NCBI GenBank assembly: GCA_013041835.1
Contig: JABDRH010000174.1
Span: 1 to 14,643, forward strand
Reading direction: 5' to 3'
DNA: 14,643 nt
DNA from: Desulfatitalea sp.
GTDB taxonomy: Bacteria; Desulfobacterota; Desulfobacteria; Desulfobacterales; Desulfosarcinaceae
In this document: piece by piece, positions 6,922 through 12,605 of the stretch
Layout: the number at the start of each line of letters is the position of its first letter
Numbering within the stretch: position 1 is the stretch's first letter
Made by a program: the position numbers and the translations under genes
Notes under the pieces: model-generated
What the model saw: only the letters and a program-made list of their open reading frames with translations
What the model was told of the DNA's origin: nothing
Databases searched by the model: none

Positions 6922-7467
6922 ATGATATTGAAAGGTTATACCAAAAAGATATTTAATTCCGAATGCAATCCCGCCTGCGAAGGGGTCCACTGCATCGCAA
7001 AGCTCGATCAAGACATAGCTGAAGTACTGCCTTATTTAAGCGCAGCCCTTGGCGGTTACGAATATTTGAATAATCCGCCGGCAGTTACCTTTAAAGCTCA
7101 TGGAAAACCCATTGCCGTTCAGGCTTCCCAGATTGCAATAAATGCATTAAGAAGTGAAGCCGAAGCGGATAAAATACTCTCCTGGTTGCAGCGAGAGATT
7201 AATGAGGCATGGGAGAACAGAAGCCGAATTGAGCCTTGCTACGAAGGGGCACCAAAGCCAAACCTCATTGAGGTTTTAAAGCACTTGCCGAAAACCAATT
7301 GTCAGAAGTGTAATCAGCCGACATGTATGGTATTCGCTGTTCGTATCACCGAAGGCAACCTTGCGGCGGATGATTGCCCCATTTTGGATAAGGAGCAAGG
7401 GAACAGGATTGGCGAGTATATGGGTCGGTTTGATATGGAAAAATACTATTCGTGGTTAAGGCCATGA
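6922..7467 (+). CDS. [4Fe-4S] cluster protein of the RnfB/CdhE 'Fes' type
   Basis: The product has 181 residues. Cys127-x2-Cys130-x4-Cys135-x16-Cys152 (TNCQKCNQPTCMVFA...DDCP) is the four-cysteine motif (Fes domain, PF04060) that binds a [4Fe-4S] cluster in RnfB and in the corrinoid Fe-S protein CdhE. The N-terminal ~115 residues (ILKGYTKKIFNSECNPACEG..., GKPIAVQASQIAINAL) are shared by a conserved family of uncharacterised Fe-S proteins of anaerobes, with further cysteines at 15, 19 and 24. It has no signal peptide or membrane segment, so it is a cytosolic electron carrier or metal-centre protein. AAGGAG is 9-10 bases upstream. The stop overlaps the ATG of the sigma-factor remnant (ATGA at 7464-7467), showing past translational coupling. 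The partner is unknown. Confidence 0.85.
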   Translation: MILKGYTKKIFNSECNPACEGVHCIAKLDQDIAEVLPYLSAALGGYEYLNNPPAVTFKAHGKPIAVQASQIAINALRSEAEADKILSWLQREINEAWENRSRIEPCYEGAPKPNLIEVLKHLPKTNCQKCNQPTCMVFAVRITEGNLAADDCPILDKEQGNRIGEYMGRFDMEKYYSWLRP

Positions 7468-7863
7468 AAGAAAAAATGTTGAATTTGAAGAAATTTACGA
7501 TACTTTCTCGCCAGGTCTGAAGATATACCTTTCGCGAATCGCTCATTCTTTGGATACGGAAGATCTGGTACAAGACGTTTTCGAAAAAATATTTCAGGAA
7601 CTACACACCTTCAGGGGATTGAGCAGCATTAAAACATGGATTTACAAAATTGCACCCCATATGGCCTATGACAGGCTGCGATCACGTTCATCGGAAAAGC
7701 GGAAAGTCAATCATCTGGCAATATCCATGGATGATCCCGGTTTCGGCGATAAAGAACTCTGTTTTTCACATGTTACCATCGAGGGGCAGGTGATACGCAA
7801 GCAGATGAGCTCCTGCGCTTTTCGCATTGTTGAAACCCTTGAAGAGCCCTTTAGGCCTGACGA
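7464..7863 (+). pseudogene. ECF-type RNA polymerase sigma factor, frameshifted and lacking region 4
   Basis: From 7487 the frame reads EEIYDTFSPGLKIYLSRIAH and then LDTEDLVQDVFEKIFQELHT-FRGLSSIKTWIYKIAPHMAYDRLR, a good sigma region 2 (core binding and -10 recognition). It continues to IEGQVIRKQMSSCAFRIVETLEEPFR, the linker and start of region 4. The helix-turn-helix that reads the -35 element is missing: homology stops at about 7852, and palindromic repeat 7864-8038 begins 12 bases later. There is no start in this frame. The ATG at 7464, coupled to the Fe-S gene by ATGA, gives an 18-residue dead end, but one more A in the six-A run at 7471-7476 would join MKEK to NVEFEEIYDTF. So a -1 shift at a homopolymer plus a 3' loss make it non-functional unless slippage occurs. 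Confidence 0.75.
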
Positions 7864-8038
7864 GAGCCCTTGGGGCTCGCGCAAAAATAACTTCACATTT
7901 TCATGCGCCGATCCATCTCACCCGGCTGCGTTACAAAAATACAGAATATCTCGATATTCTTTAATTTTTGTGCCTTGCCGGGTGAGCGCCTCAACACATA
8001 AAAATGTAAATTTATTTTTGCGCGAACCCTTAGGGCTC
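7864..8038. repeat. 175-bp quasi-palindromic element (copy 1)
   Basis: The ends GAGCCCTTGGGGCTCGCGCA (7864) and the complement of 8017-8038, GAGCCCTAAGGGTTCGCGCA, match closely and continue into AAAATAA...ACATTTT. Further in, TCACCCGGC (about 7918) pairs with GCCGGGTGA (about 7977), CAAAAAT with ATTTTTG, and GAATATC with GATATTC at the centre near 7951. Two positions break symmetry: the left arm has GCGTTAC where the right arm, read as its complement, has AAGGCAC. No open frame specific to the element and no clear target duplication were found. It looks like a non-autonomous (MITE-like) or REP-like element. Confidence 0.75.
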
Positions 8039-8088
8039 CTATCGATATTGAATCGGTCATCTGAAAATCAGGCATTTATCCAAGCACC

Positions 8089-8146
8089 TGACCATGCTGA
8101 CATAGGGTTGTCATCAGCATGTGACAAATTACAGCCACCATGGTCA
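8089..8146. repeat. Imperfect palindrome between copies 1 and 2
   Basis: TGACCATG (8089-8096) pairs with CATGGTCA (8139-8146), and TTGTCA (8108-8113) with TGACAA (8122-8127), both centred on 8117.5. An alternative hairpin CATGCTGA (8093-8100) / TCAGCATG (8114-8121) uses the same bases. It does not share the boxes of its two neighbours. Together with them it makes positions 7864-8323 almost continuously palindromic. Confidence 0.5.
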
Positions 8147-8163
8147 CAGGGGCCCTGGCACTA

Positions 8164-8323
8164 AGGGCGCAGGAAAAAAATAAGTCCCCAATCTTTCTTG
8201 TCTTTGGGCCCGCCTGCAGCGTTACATCCACCGGCACATATCCTGATATGCACCGGCGGATGTGCCTTGCAGACGAACCCAAATCCGGCGCAACCTTGGG
8301 GAATTATTTCTTTCCTGCGCCCT
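8164..8323. repeat. 160-bp quasi-palindromic element (copy 2)
   Basis: Arms are in perfect register around 8243.5: AGGGCGCAGG (8164-8173) with CCTGCGCCCT (8314-8323), then AAATAAgTCCCCAA with TTGGGGAATTATTT, TTTGGG with CCCAAA, and CATAT with ATATG at the centre. The inner part again has GCGTTAC (about 8219-8225) on the left and GTGCCTTGC (about 8262-8270) on the right, the same asymmetric pair as copy 1 although the stems between and outside are different. The VOC gene's ribosome binding site lies 23 bases beyond the right end. Confidence 0.8.
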
Positions 8324-8359
8324 AACCTGATCCATTCAATTCAATAAGGAGGTCTGAAA

Positions 8360-8740
8360 ATGGACGAAAAATTGAAGCAACACGGCGCCATCAGTTGGAG
8401 CGAGCTGCTGACTGTCGATGTCGCCGCAGCCAAATCCTTTTACGAAACGCTCTTCGGCTGGAACTATGAGGATACCCCCACAGACTGCATGACCTATACA
8501 ATTGTCAAAGCCAATGGAGAGGAAGTGGCCGGCATCATGTCGATACCGCCGGAGGCGGGTCCGATGCCACCGGCTTGGGGGATGTATGTAACCGTGGATG
8601 ACGTGGATGACGCCTCGCAAAAGGCAGTCGATCTGGGTGGCAAGATTCTCATGCCGCCTAAAGATATTCCCGAGGTCGGACGCTTTTGTGTAATCTCGGA
8701 CCCTCAGGGAGCCTTGCTTTCCATCATCAGTTATTTTTAG
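8360..8740 (+). CDS. VOC-superfamily (glyoxalase/bleomycin-resistance fold) protein
   Basis: The product has 126 residues, one two-module VOC domain. It opens HGAISWSELLTVDVAAAKSF with YETLFGWNYED, the usual first beta-alpha-beta-beta-beta module with His8 and Glu15 near the metal position. The second module is WGMYVTVDDVDDASQKAVDL-GGKILMPPKDIPEVGRFCVISD-PQGALLSI. The sequence is closest in style to the CFP-30/27-kDa-antigen-like VOC group with no fixed reaction. A strong AAGGAGGT at 8346-8353 sets the ATG. It appears to be a single-gene unit: palindromic repeats lie upstream and hairpins downstream. It could be a lyase, isomerase, dioxygenase or small-molecule binder, and the sequence does not decide. 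Confidence 0.85.
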   Translation: MDEKLKQHGAISWSELLTVDVAAAKSFYETLFGWNYEDTPTDCMTYTIVKANGEEVAGIMSIPPEAGPMPPAWGMYVTVDDVDDASQKAVDLGGKILMPPKDIPEVGRFCVISDPQGALLSIISYF

Positions 8741-8821
8741 ACTGAGACGGAGCGGTCGATACGCCTTTCAGCCCATGTCTTCTTGGGCGCTTTGCTGTTA
8801 GGGTGTATGAATTCTGTTGTC

Positions 8822-8845
8822 TGATCCACGATTCGTTACGGATCA
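8822..8845. promoter_or_regulatory. Dyad TGATCC-N12-GGATCA
   Basis: The 6-bp arms (8822-8827 and 8840-8845) enclose ACGATTCGTTAC. The next hairpin, at 8876-8906, has the same TGATCC/GGATCA arms with ATTCG in its loop, so the two look like diverged tandem copies. It may be part of a double terminator or a pair of operator sites. Confidence 0.35.
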
Positions 8846-8874
8846 AATTATAGCGGAACTGTGTTAGGGTGCAG

Positions 8875-8911
8875 GGAGTGATCCGAAATAATTCGCTGGA
8901 TCACTCTTTTC
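8875..8911 (+). terminator. Rho-independent terminator after the VOC gene
   Basis: GAGTGATCC (8876-8884) and GGATCACTC (8898-8906) form a perfect 9-bp stem with a 13-base loop, followed at once by TTTT (8907-8910). It lies 135 bases after the VOC stop and 66 bases before the hydrolase start, so it separates the two genes. Confidence 0.6.
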
Positions 8912-8922
8912 GCCCCAAGCGA

Positions 8923-8934
8923 TTGCCGCGGCAA
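8923..8934. promoter_or_regulatory. 12-bp perfect palindrome upstream of the hydrolase gene
   Basis: TTGCCGCGGCAA is fully self-complementary and lies 42 bases before the ATG at 8977. It could be a regulator site or chance. No clear -35/-10 promoter was found beside it. Confidence 0.25.
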
Positions 8935-8976
8935 CCGGCGAATTATGACACATTGCGGCAGATTGGGGCAGGAACG

Positions 8977-9936
8977 ATGGCGCTCAAGGAAATTCGTCCG
9001 GGGCTATTTCGCATCACGATCAACACAGGGCTTTTCCCATCCAATATCTACCTGATCGATCGCGGTGTCCCAACCCTGATCGATACCGGTCCCAACCACA
9101 CGGTTTCGGCACTGAACGAGGGGCTTGCCCAAGCCGGCCGCTGCCTTTCTGAGATCCAACGCCTTTTTTTAACCCACATTCATTGGGATCATGTCGGCGC
9201 GGCCAAGGCGGTTGCGGCCGATCTGAGGGGTGAAATGGTATGCCTTTCGGCGGCCCGGCATATTTTGACCGATTACGAGGCGGACCTGGCACGGTTGGTC
9301 CAAACCCGTGGCATCTTTCTCGACCGTGCCGGTGTTCCCAAAAAAATCGTTCGTACCATTTTAGCCGATCTAGACCACTATGGTCGTTTCGGACAAAGCG
9401 CGATGCCTCATGGTGTTTTTGAATCAGGCCAAACCTTCTCGTTGGGGCAGGCAAGCCTATCCGCCATTGCCACACCGGGACATACCCCCCAGTGTGTATC
9501 TTTCTACGCTAAAGAGGATGGGATTCTCTTTTCAGGAGATTTTCTGATGCGCCATTTCTCGACCTACCTGACACCCCATATTTCAGAAGAAAACGCGTAT
9601 CTACCCCTCAACGCCTATGAAGAGAGCCTGCGCCGGGTGCAACAGCTTCCCATTCGTCTCGTGCTGCCCGGCCACGGCCCCGCGATCCAAGATCCGCACG
9701 GCCGCATATCAAAAATACAACGCTCCATGAAAGCCTACCGGGAAACGATTCTGCGAATCATCGCACAGGAGCCGAAAAGCCAGTTTCAGATCCATAGCGC
9801 ACTCAATGGGACCGTCAATCACTGGTCCCTTTCTTTCAGTATCGCTGATGTAGCGGCCCATCTTGGCGTCCTGCTGGCTGAAAAGAAGGTGCACAGGCAA
9901 GATCGCAACGGTGTTGATTTTTTTTCCTTGGGGTAA
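8977..9936 (+). CDS. Metallo-beta-lactamase-fold hydrolase with C-terminal winged helix
   Basis: The product has 319 residues from the ATG at 8977. An upstream in-frame codon at 8869 is rejected because it lies just before the terminator hairpin and the extra residues look random. CAGGA stands 3-7 bases upstream. The metal-binding set is complete: His67-x-His69-x-Asp71-His72 (THIHWDHVGAA), His169 (PGHTPQC), Asp188 (SGDF) and His233 (LPGHGP). This is the glyoxalase II/LACTB2-like class of dinuclear-zinc or iron hydrolases that cleave thioesters, phosphodiesters or lactones. The last ~70 residues (FQIHSALNG...IADVAAHLGVLLAEKKVHR) form the winged-helix tail of LACTB2-like proteins. No signal peptide is present, so it is cytosolic. 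Its substrate is unknown; the neighbouring CoA-thioester operon makes a thioesterase role possible. Confidence 0.88.
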   Translation: MALKEIRPGLFRITINTGLFPSNIYLIDRGVPTLIDTGPNHTVSALNEGLAQAGRCLSEIQRLFLTHIHWDHVGAAKAVAADLRGEMVCLSAARHILTDYEADLARLVQTRGIFLDRAGVPKKIVRTILADLDHYGRFGQSAMPHGVFESGQTFSLGQASLSAIATPGHTPQCVSFYAKEDGILFSGDFLMRHFSTYLTPHISEENAYLPLNAYEESLRRVQQLPIRLVLPGHGPAIQDPHGRISKIQRSMKAYRETILRIIAQEPKSQFQIHSALNGTVNHWSLSFSIADVAAHLGVLLAEKKVHRQDRNGVDFFSLG

Positions 9937-10044
9937 ATCAATTCTGATTTGGTTGATGAATTTGTGCATCGCCAGTGCCATCTCCTCGGTTCAAATGCTT
10001 CCATCCCATCGACGGTTCACGGTGACATAACCGATCAAACCACA

Positions 10045-10073
10045 CCCAAAACAGGCATTTGGGCGGTCTTTTT
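10045..10073 (+). terminator. Candidate terminator after the hydrolase gene
   Basis: CCCAAA (10045-10050) pairs with TTTGGG (10058-10063) around a 7-base loop. CGGTC then separates the stem from TTTTT at 10069-10073. The stem is short and the T-run is offset, so it is a weak candidate. It lies about 110 bases past the stop at 9936. Confidence 0.35.
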
Positions 10074-10088
10074 CATCTTTTTGATTTT

Positions 10089-10105
10089 TTGGCACGCACC
10101 TTGAT
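10089..10105 (+). promoter_or_regulatory. Candidate sigma-54 promoter of the acyl-CoA operon
   Basis: TTGGCACG-CACC-TTGAT fits YTGGCACG-N4-TTGCW at every defined base except the C of the -12 GC (here A). Transcription would start near 10116, leaving about 155 bases of leader before the first gene at 10271. It is placed just after the hydrolase terminator, as expected for a new unit. Confidence 0.45.
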
Positions 10106-10139
10106 TAATCTGTTTGAAATATTTCCGTTTTTGTCATGA

Positions 10140-10210
10140 GCCAGATAGGCAGATGCAACCGATGATCTGCCTGCGATGCGCACGCCTGTATTCCGGACGA
10201 TCTGGCCTTT
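10140..10210 (+). promoter_or_regulatory. Structured 5' leader with nested hairpins and a short T-run
   Basis: GCCAGAT (10140-10146) pairs with ATCTGGC (10200-10206). Directly inside, AGGCAGAT (10147-10154) pairs with ATCTGCCT (10165-10172) around 10 bases. TTTT follows the outer stem at 10208-10211. The two left arms resemble each other, as do the two right arms, so arms can swap partners with one mismatch, as in an attenuator or leader switch. The inner dyad could instead be a protein operator. Confidence 0.4.
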
Positions 10211-10270
10211 TGCGGCCTATGTTTTTACGCAATGGGCAACTTTGTCCTAAACGAAAAGTCGGAGCATGAG

Positions 10271-10813
10271 ATGAGCAAGACGTCACAATACCAAACGGAA
10301 CCGAAACTGGCTTTCGGCACGTATGAGGACGCCAGGGCAATGATCGGCCACCACGGCAAGGTCGCGTTCGCGGAGTCCGAAATCAACTGGCCGGCGATAA
10401 AGTTGTTCTGCTCGGCCACCGAGGATTCAAATCCAAGCTACTGGGACCCCGATTTCGCAAAAGAGCAGTGGAGCGGCATCATCGCCCCGCCCGGGATGAT
10501 GATGACCTTCATGCTGCAACTTCTCTGGCGGCCGGAGGGCGCCAGGGCCACGCCGTTTCTGGCCTTCGATGTGCCGCTTCCCGGCGATACCCTCATCAAC
10601 GTCTCGACCGAGGCCGAGTTCGTAAAGCCGTTTAAGGTCGGTGACCATATCAATGCCTATGACACGCTTGCGGATGTCTCTGCCGAAAAAGAGACGAGAA
10701 TGGGCGTCGGCCATTTCGTGACGACGGTGACGACCTACCGTAACCAGACGGGAGAAGTAGTGGCCCGCAACACAAACGTCATGTTCCGATTCACCGCGAA
10801 AAGGGAGAGTTAA
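10271..10813 (+). CDS. MaoC-like hydratase, FAS1-like/N-terminal hot-dog subunit (non-catalytic half)
   Basis: The product has 180 residues. The ATG at 10271 is chosen over an in-frame ATG at 10232 because GGAG lies 6 bases upstream and the other start has no site. SATEDSNPSYWDPDFAKEQW at about 48-67 and IIAPPGMMMTFMLQLLWRPE at about 70-89 are typical of the 'FAS1-like dehydratase / MaoC_dehydrat_N' hot-dog fold. Where catalytic R-specific hydratases have D-x-N-P-x-H-x-D, this protein has Asp52-x-Asn-Pro-Ser-Tyr57-Trp-Asp, so the catalytic His is Tyr. It therefore probably forms the substrate-binding half of a heteromeric enoyl-CoA hydratase with the next gene, 4 bases downstream, as ChsH2 does with ChsH1 in steroid side-chain breakdown. 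It is the first gene of the operon. Confidence 0.82.
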   Translation: MSKTSQYQTEPKLAFGTYEDARAMIGHHGKVAFAESEINWPAIKLFCSATEDSNPSYWDPDFAKEQWSGIIAPPGMMMTFMLQLLWRPEGARATPFLAFDVPLPGDTLINVSTEAEFVKPFKVGDHINAYDTLADVSAEKETRMGVGHFVTTVTTYRNQTGEVVARNTNVMFRFTAKRES

Positions 10814-10817
10814 GCAT

Positions 10818-11270
10818 ATGCCAGGGCAGACAACGAAATTTCAAGTGTTCTTCGAAGACGCCAGGGAGGGGGACAGGCTGCCGAAGATCGAATTGGACGC
10901 CAGTTACACGAAACTAATCCTCGCTGTGGCCGCCACCGGCGACTGGTTCCCCTCTCATCATGATCCGGAGTACGCCAGGAAACAAGGGCAGAAGGATATC
11001 TATTTAAACACGACGTTCATCGCCGGTTTCCTCGACCGTATTATAACGGATTGGGCGGGCCCGCGGACGTTTATCATGAAACGTAAATTCAGCATGCAAA
11101 GATCCATTTTCGCCGGTGACACCGTGTATGGAGAAGGGATCGTCAAAGGTTGCCGCAAAGATGATGAGGGAAAAGGGTTGATAGATGTCGACGTCATGAT
11201 GAGCACGCAGGACGGACCATGTGTCCCTGCCTCGGCAACCATTTTGGTGCCCTGCAGGGGTGAAGAATGA
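10818..11270 (+). CDS. MaoC-type enoyl-CoA hydratase, catalytic subunit
   Basis: The product has 150 residues, one hot-dog domain. AVAATGDWFPSHHDPEYARK contains the R-hydratase signature with catalytic Asp42 and His47 (G-D-x-x-P-x-H-x-D-P). IFAGDTVYGEGIV is the usual C-terminal strand pair. The gene starts 4 bases after the previous stop, with its Shine-Dalgarno (AGGGAG) inside the end of that gene, so the two are translationally coupled, as expected of subunits made 1:1. The expected reaction is hydration of a 2-enoyl-CoA to a 3-hydroxyacyl-CoA. Similarity in size and layout is to ChsH1-like proteins, but the actual substrate is unknown. Confidence 0.85.
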   Translation: MPGQTTKFQVFFEDAREGDRLPKIELDASYTKLILAVAATGDWFPSHHDPEYARKQGQKDIYLNTTFIAGFLDRIITDWAGPRTFIMKRKFSMQRSIFAGDTVYGEGIVKGCRKDDEGKGLIDVDVMMSTQDGPCVPASATILVPCRGEE

Positions 11271-11288
11271 CGAATAGGAGGAATAATA

Positions 11289-12443
11289 ATGGATTCAGTT
11301 GAAACTTGGGTAAATGATATTCGCCAGGCTGCGAAAGGAGTTATCAAGCAGGTTCCCCGGCAGCATATCATCGATTGCGACAAGGACGGGAGCTTCCCCA
11401 ACAAATTGTACGATACGATGAGTGAACTCGGACTTTGGGGCGTCGGCCTGCCGGAAGAACACGGCGGCATGGGAGGCGGCGTAAGCGCCATGGTAGCGCT
11501 TGTGGAAACGCTATCGGCCGCGGGAATGCCGCCGTTCAATTATCTTATCACGGGATTCGCCCGCATGGCGATTTACTCCCACGGCACACCGGAACAAGTC
11601 GAGCAATTCGTTAAACCCACCGCCGATGGCAAAAAAAGAATCGCTTTTGCCATCACCGAGCCCAATGCCGGCACCAACACCATGGCCATCAAGACCTTCG
11701 CCAAAAAAGAAGGAGACAGCTACATCATCAACGGGCAGAAGGCCTTTATCTCGGGTGTCAACGACTGCGAGTGGATGCTGTTGATCACCCGGACCCAATT
11801 ACTCAAGGATGTGCCCAACCCTGCCGTCGGCATCACGCCGTTCATCGTCGATACCAACGCTGCCGGAATCGCGCTCAACGAGATGCGAATCCGCGTCTCT
11901 CCGCCCGACCGGCAGTATGAGGTGTTTCTCGATGATGTACAGGTCCCCGCGGAACGGATGGTCGGCAAGGAAGGCGAGGGAATGAAGGGGTTGTTCGTCG
12001 GTTTGAATCCCGAGCGCCTGATGACTTCCGCCATTTCCTGCGGCCTGGCGGATTACGCCATCGACAAGGCGGTGGAATATATCAAGGAGCGGGCGCCTTT
12101 TGGCAAACCCACCGGGTCTTATCAGGGATTGCAGCATCCCCTGGCAAGGACCAAGGCGAGACTGGAAGCGGCAAGACTGATGCTCTACGATGCGGCCAAG
12201 CGCATCGATATGGGCGAAAGGACAGGCGCCGTGCCAAGCATGGCGAAACTGTTGTGCTCGGAAGTGGCCACCGAAGCCTTTGATATTGCCATCCAGTGCC
12301 ACGGCGGATATGGCTTTGACGAAGACTATGATCTGATCACCCTGCTGCCATGCGCCCGGGCGCAACGGGTGGCGCCGGTCAACAATGAGATGATGCTCAA
12401 TTTTATCGGTGAGCATGTTCTTGGGCTGCCAAAATCCTACTAA
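11289..12443 (+). CDS. Acyl-CoA dehydrogenase
   Basis: The product has 384 residues, the normal family length. AFAITEPNAGTNTMAIKTFA (119-138) and FIVDT...DDVQVPAERMVGKEGEG (185-231) are the beta-domain FAD/substrate signatures. ERAPFGKPTGSYQGLQHPLA (267-286) and IQCHGGYGFDEDYDL (335-349) are the C-terminal helical signatures. The usual 'IYEGTsEI' base motif of medium/short-chain enzymes reads VAPVNNEM at 361-368, so that Glu is absent. Glu242 in NPERL instead aligns with the base of isovaleryl-CoA and long-chain dehydrogenases. The expected reaction is FAD-dependent alpha,beta-desaturation of an acyl-CoA, with electrons passed to ETF. GGAGGAATA precedes the ATG at good spacing, and the gap after the hydratase is 18 bases. 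Confidence 0.92.
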   Translation: MDSVETWVNDIRQAAKGVIKQVPRQHIIDCDKDGSFPNKLYDTMSELGLWGVGLPEEHGGMGGGVSAMVALVETLSAAGMPPFNYLITGFARMAIYSHGTPEQVEQFVKPTADGKKRIAFAITEPNAGTNTMAIKTFAKKEGDSYIINGQKAFISGVNDCEWMLLITRTQLLKDVPNPAVGITPFIVDTNAAGIALNEMRIRVSPPDRQYEVFLDDVQVPAERMVGKEGEGMKGLFVGLNPERLMTSAISCGLADYAIDKAVEYIKERAPFGKPTGSYQGLQHPLARTKARLEAARLMLYDAAKRIDMGERTGAVPSMAKLLCSEVATEAFDIAIQCHGGYGFDEDYDLITLLPCARAQRVAPVNNEMMLNFIGEHVLGLPKSY

Positions 12444-12513
12444 TGATACAATGATGAAGGTATCAATCGATCGACTGTTTCGTGACGATAGCGTGCAGCG
12501 CAATTCATTCGTA

Positions 12514-12589
12514 GCTAGCGTCCATCCACAAATGGTGGATTGCGGTTCGGAACAAGGCCGCCAAATGCCATTTGTGCACAGACACTAGC
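12514..12589. repeat. 76-bp palindrome inside the operon, upstream of the FAD oxidoreductase
   Basis: Arms are in exact register around 12551.5: GCTAG (12514-12518) with CTAGC (12585-12589), GTC (12520-12522) with GAC (12581-12583), and ACAAATGG (12528-12535) with CCATTTGT (12568-12575). It ends 16 bases before the ATG at 12606 and fills about half of the 162-base gap, much wider than the other gaps of the operon (4, 18 and 22). It looks like an inserted MITE-like element; no terminator T-run follows. Confidence 0.7.
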
Positions 12590-12605
12590 AACCAAAGGGG
12601 GCAAC

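Noticed and set aside
7550..8164. A 204-codon frame as one intact protein
   Set aside because: Only its first ~100 codons match a sigma factor. The rest is a read-through of the palindromic repeats, and the start would be a TTG inside region 2.
8164..8323. Integron attC site
   Set aside because: The right end reads CCCTAAC, close to an R box, but the left end has no matching complement box, the element is longer than typical attC sites, and there is no cassette or integrase.
7864..8323. CRISPR array
   Set aside because: The repeats are inverted, not direct, there are no regular spacers, and no cas gene is nearby.
8869..8976. An upstream start for the metallo-hydrolase
   Set aside because: It would place the start next to the terminator hairpin and add 36 random-looking residues. 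The ATG at 8977 gives the normal N-terminus.
11799..12503. A 234-codon minus-strand frame opposite the acyl-CoA dehydrogenase
   Set aside because: It is a shadow frame of a clear enzyme gene, with no motif and no ribosome binding site.
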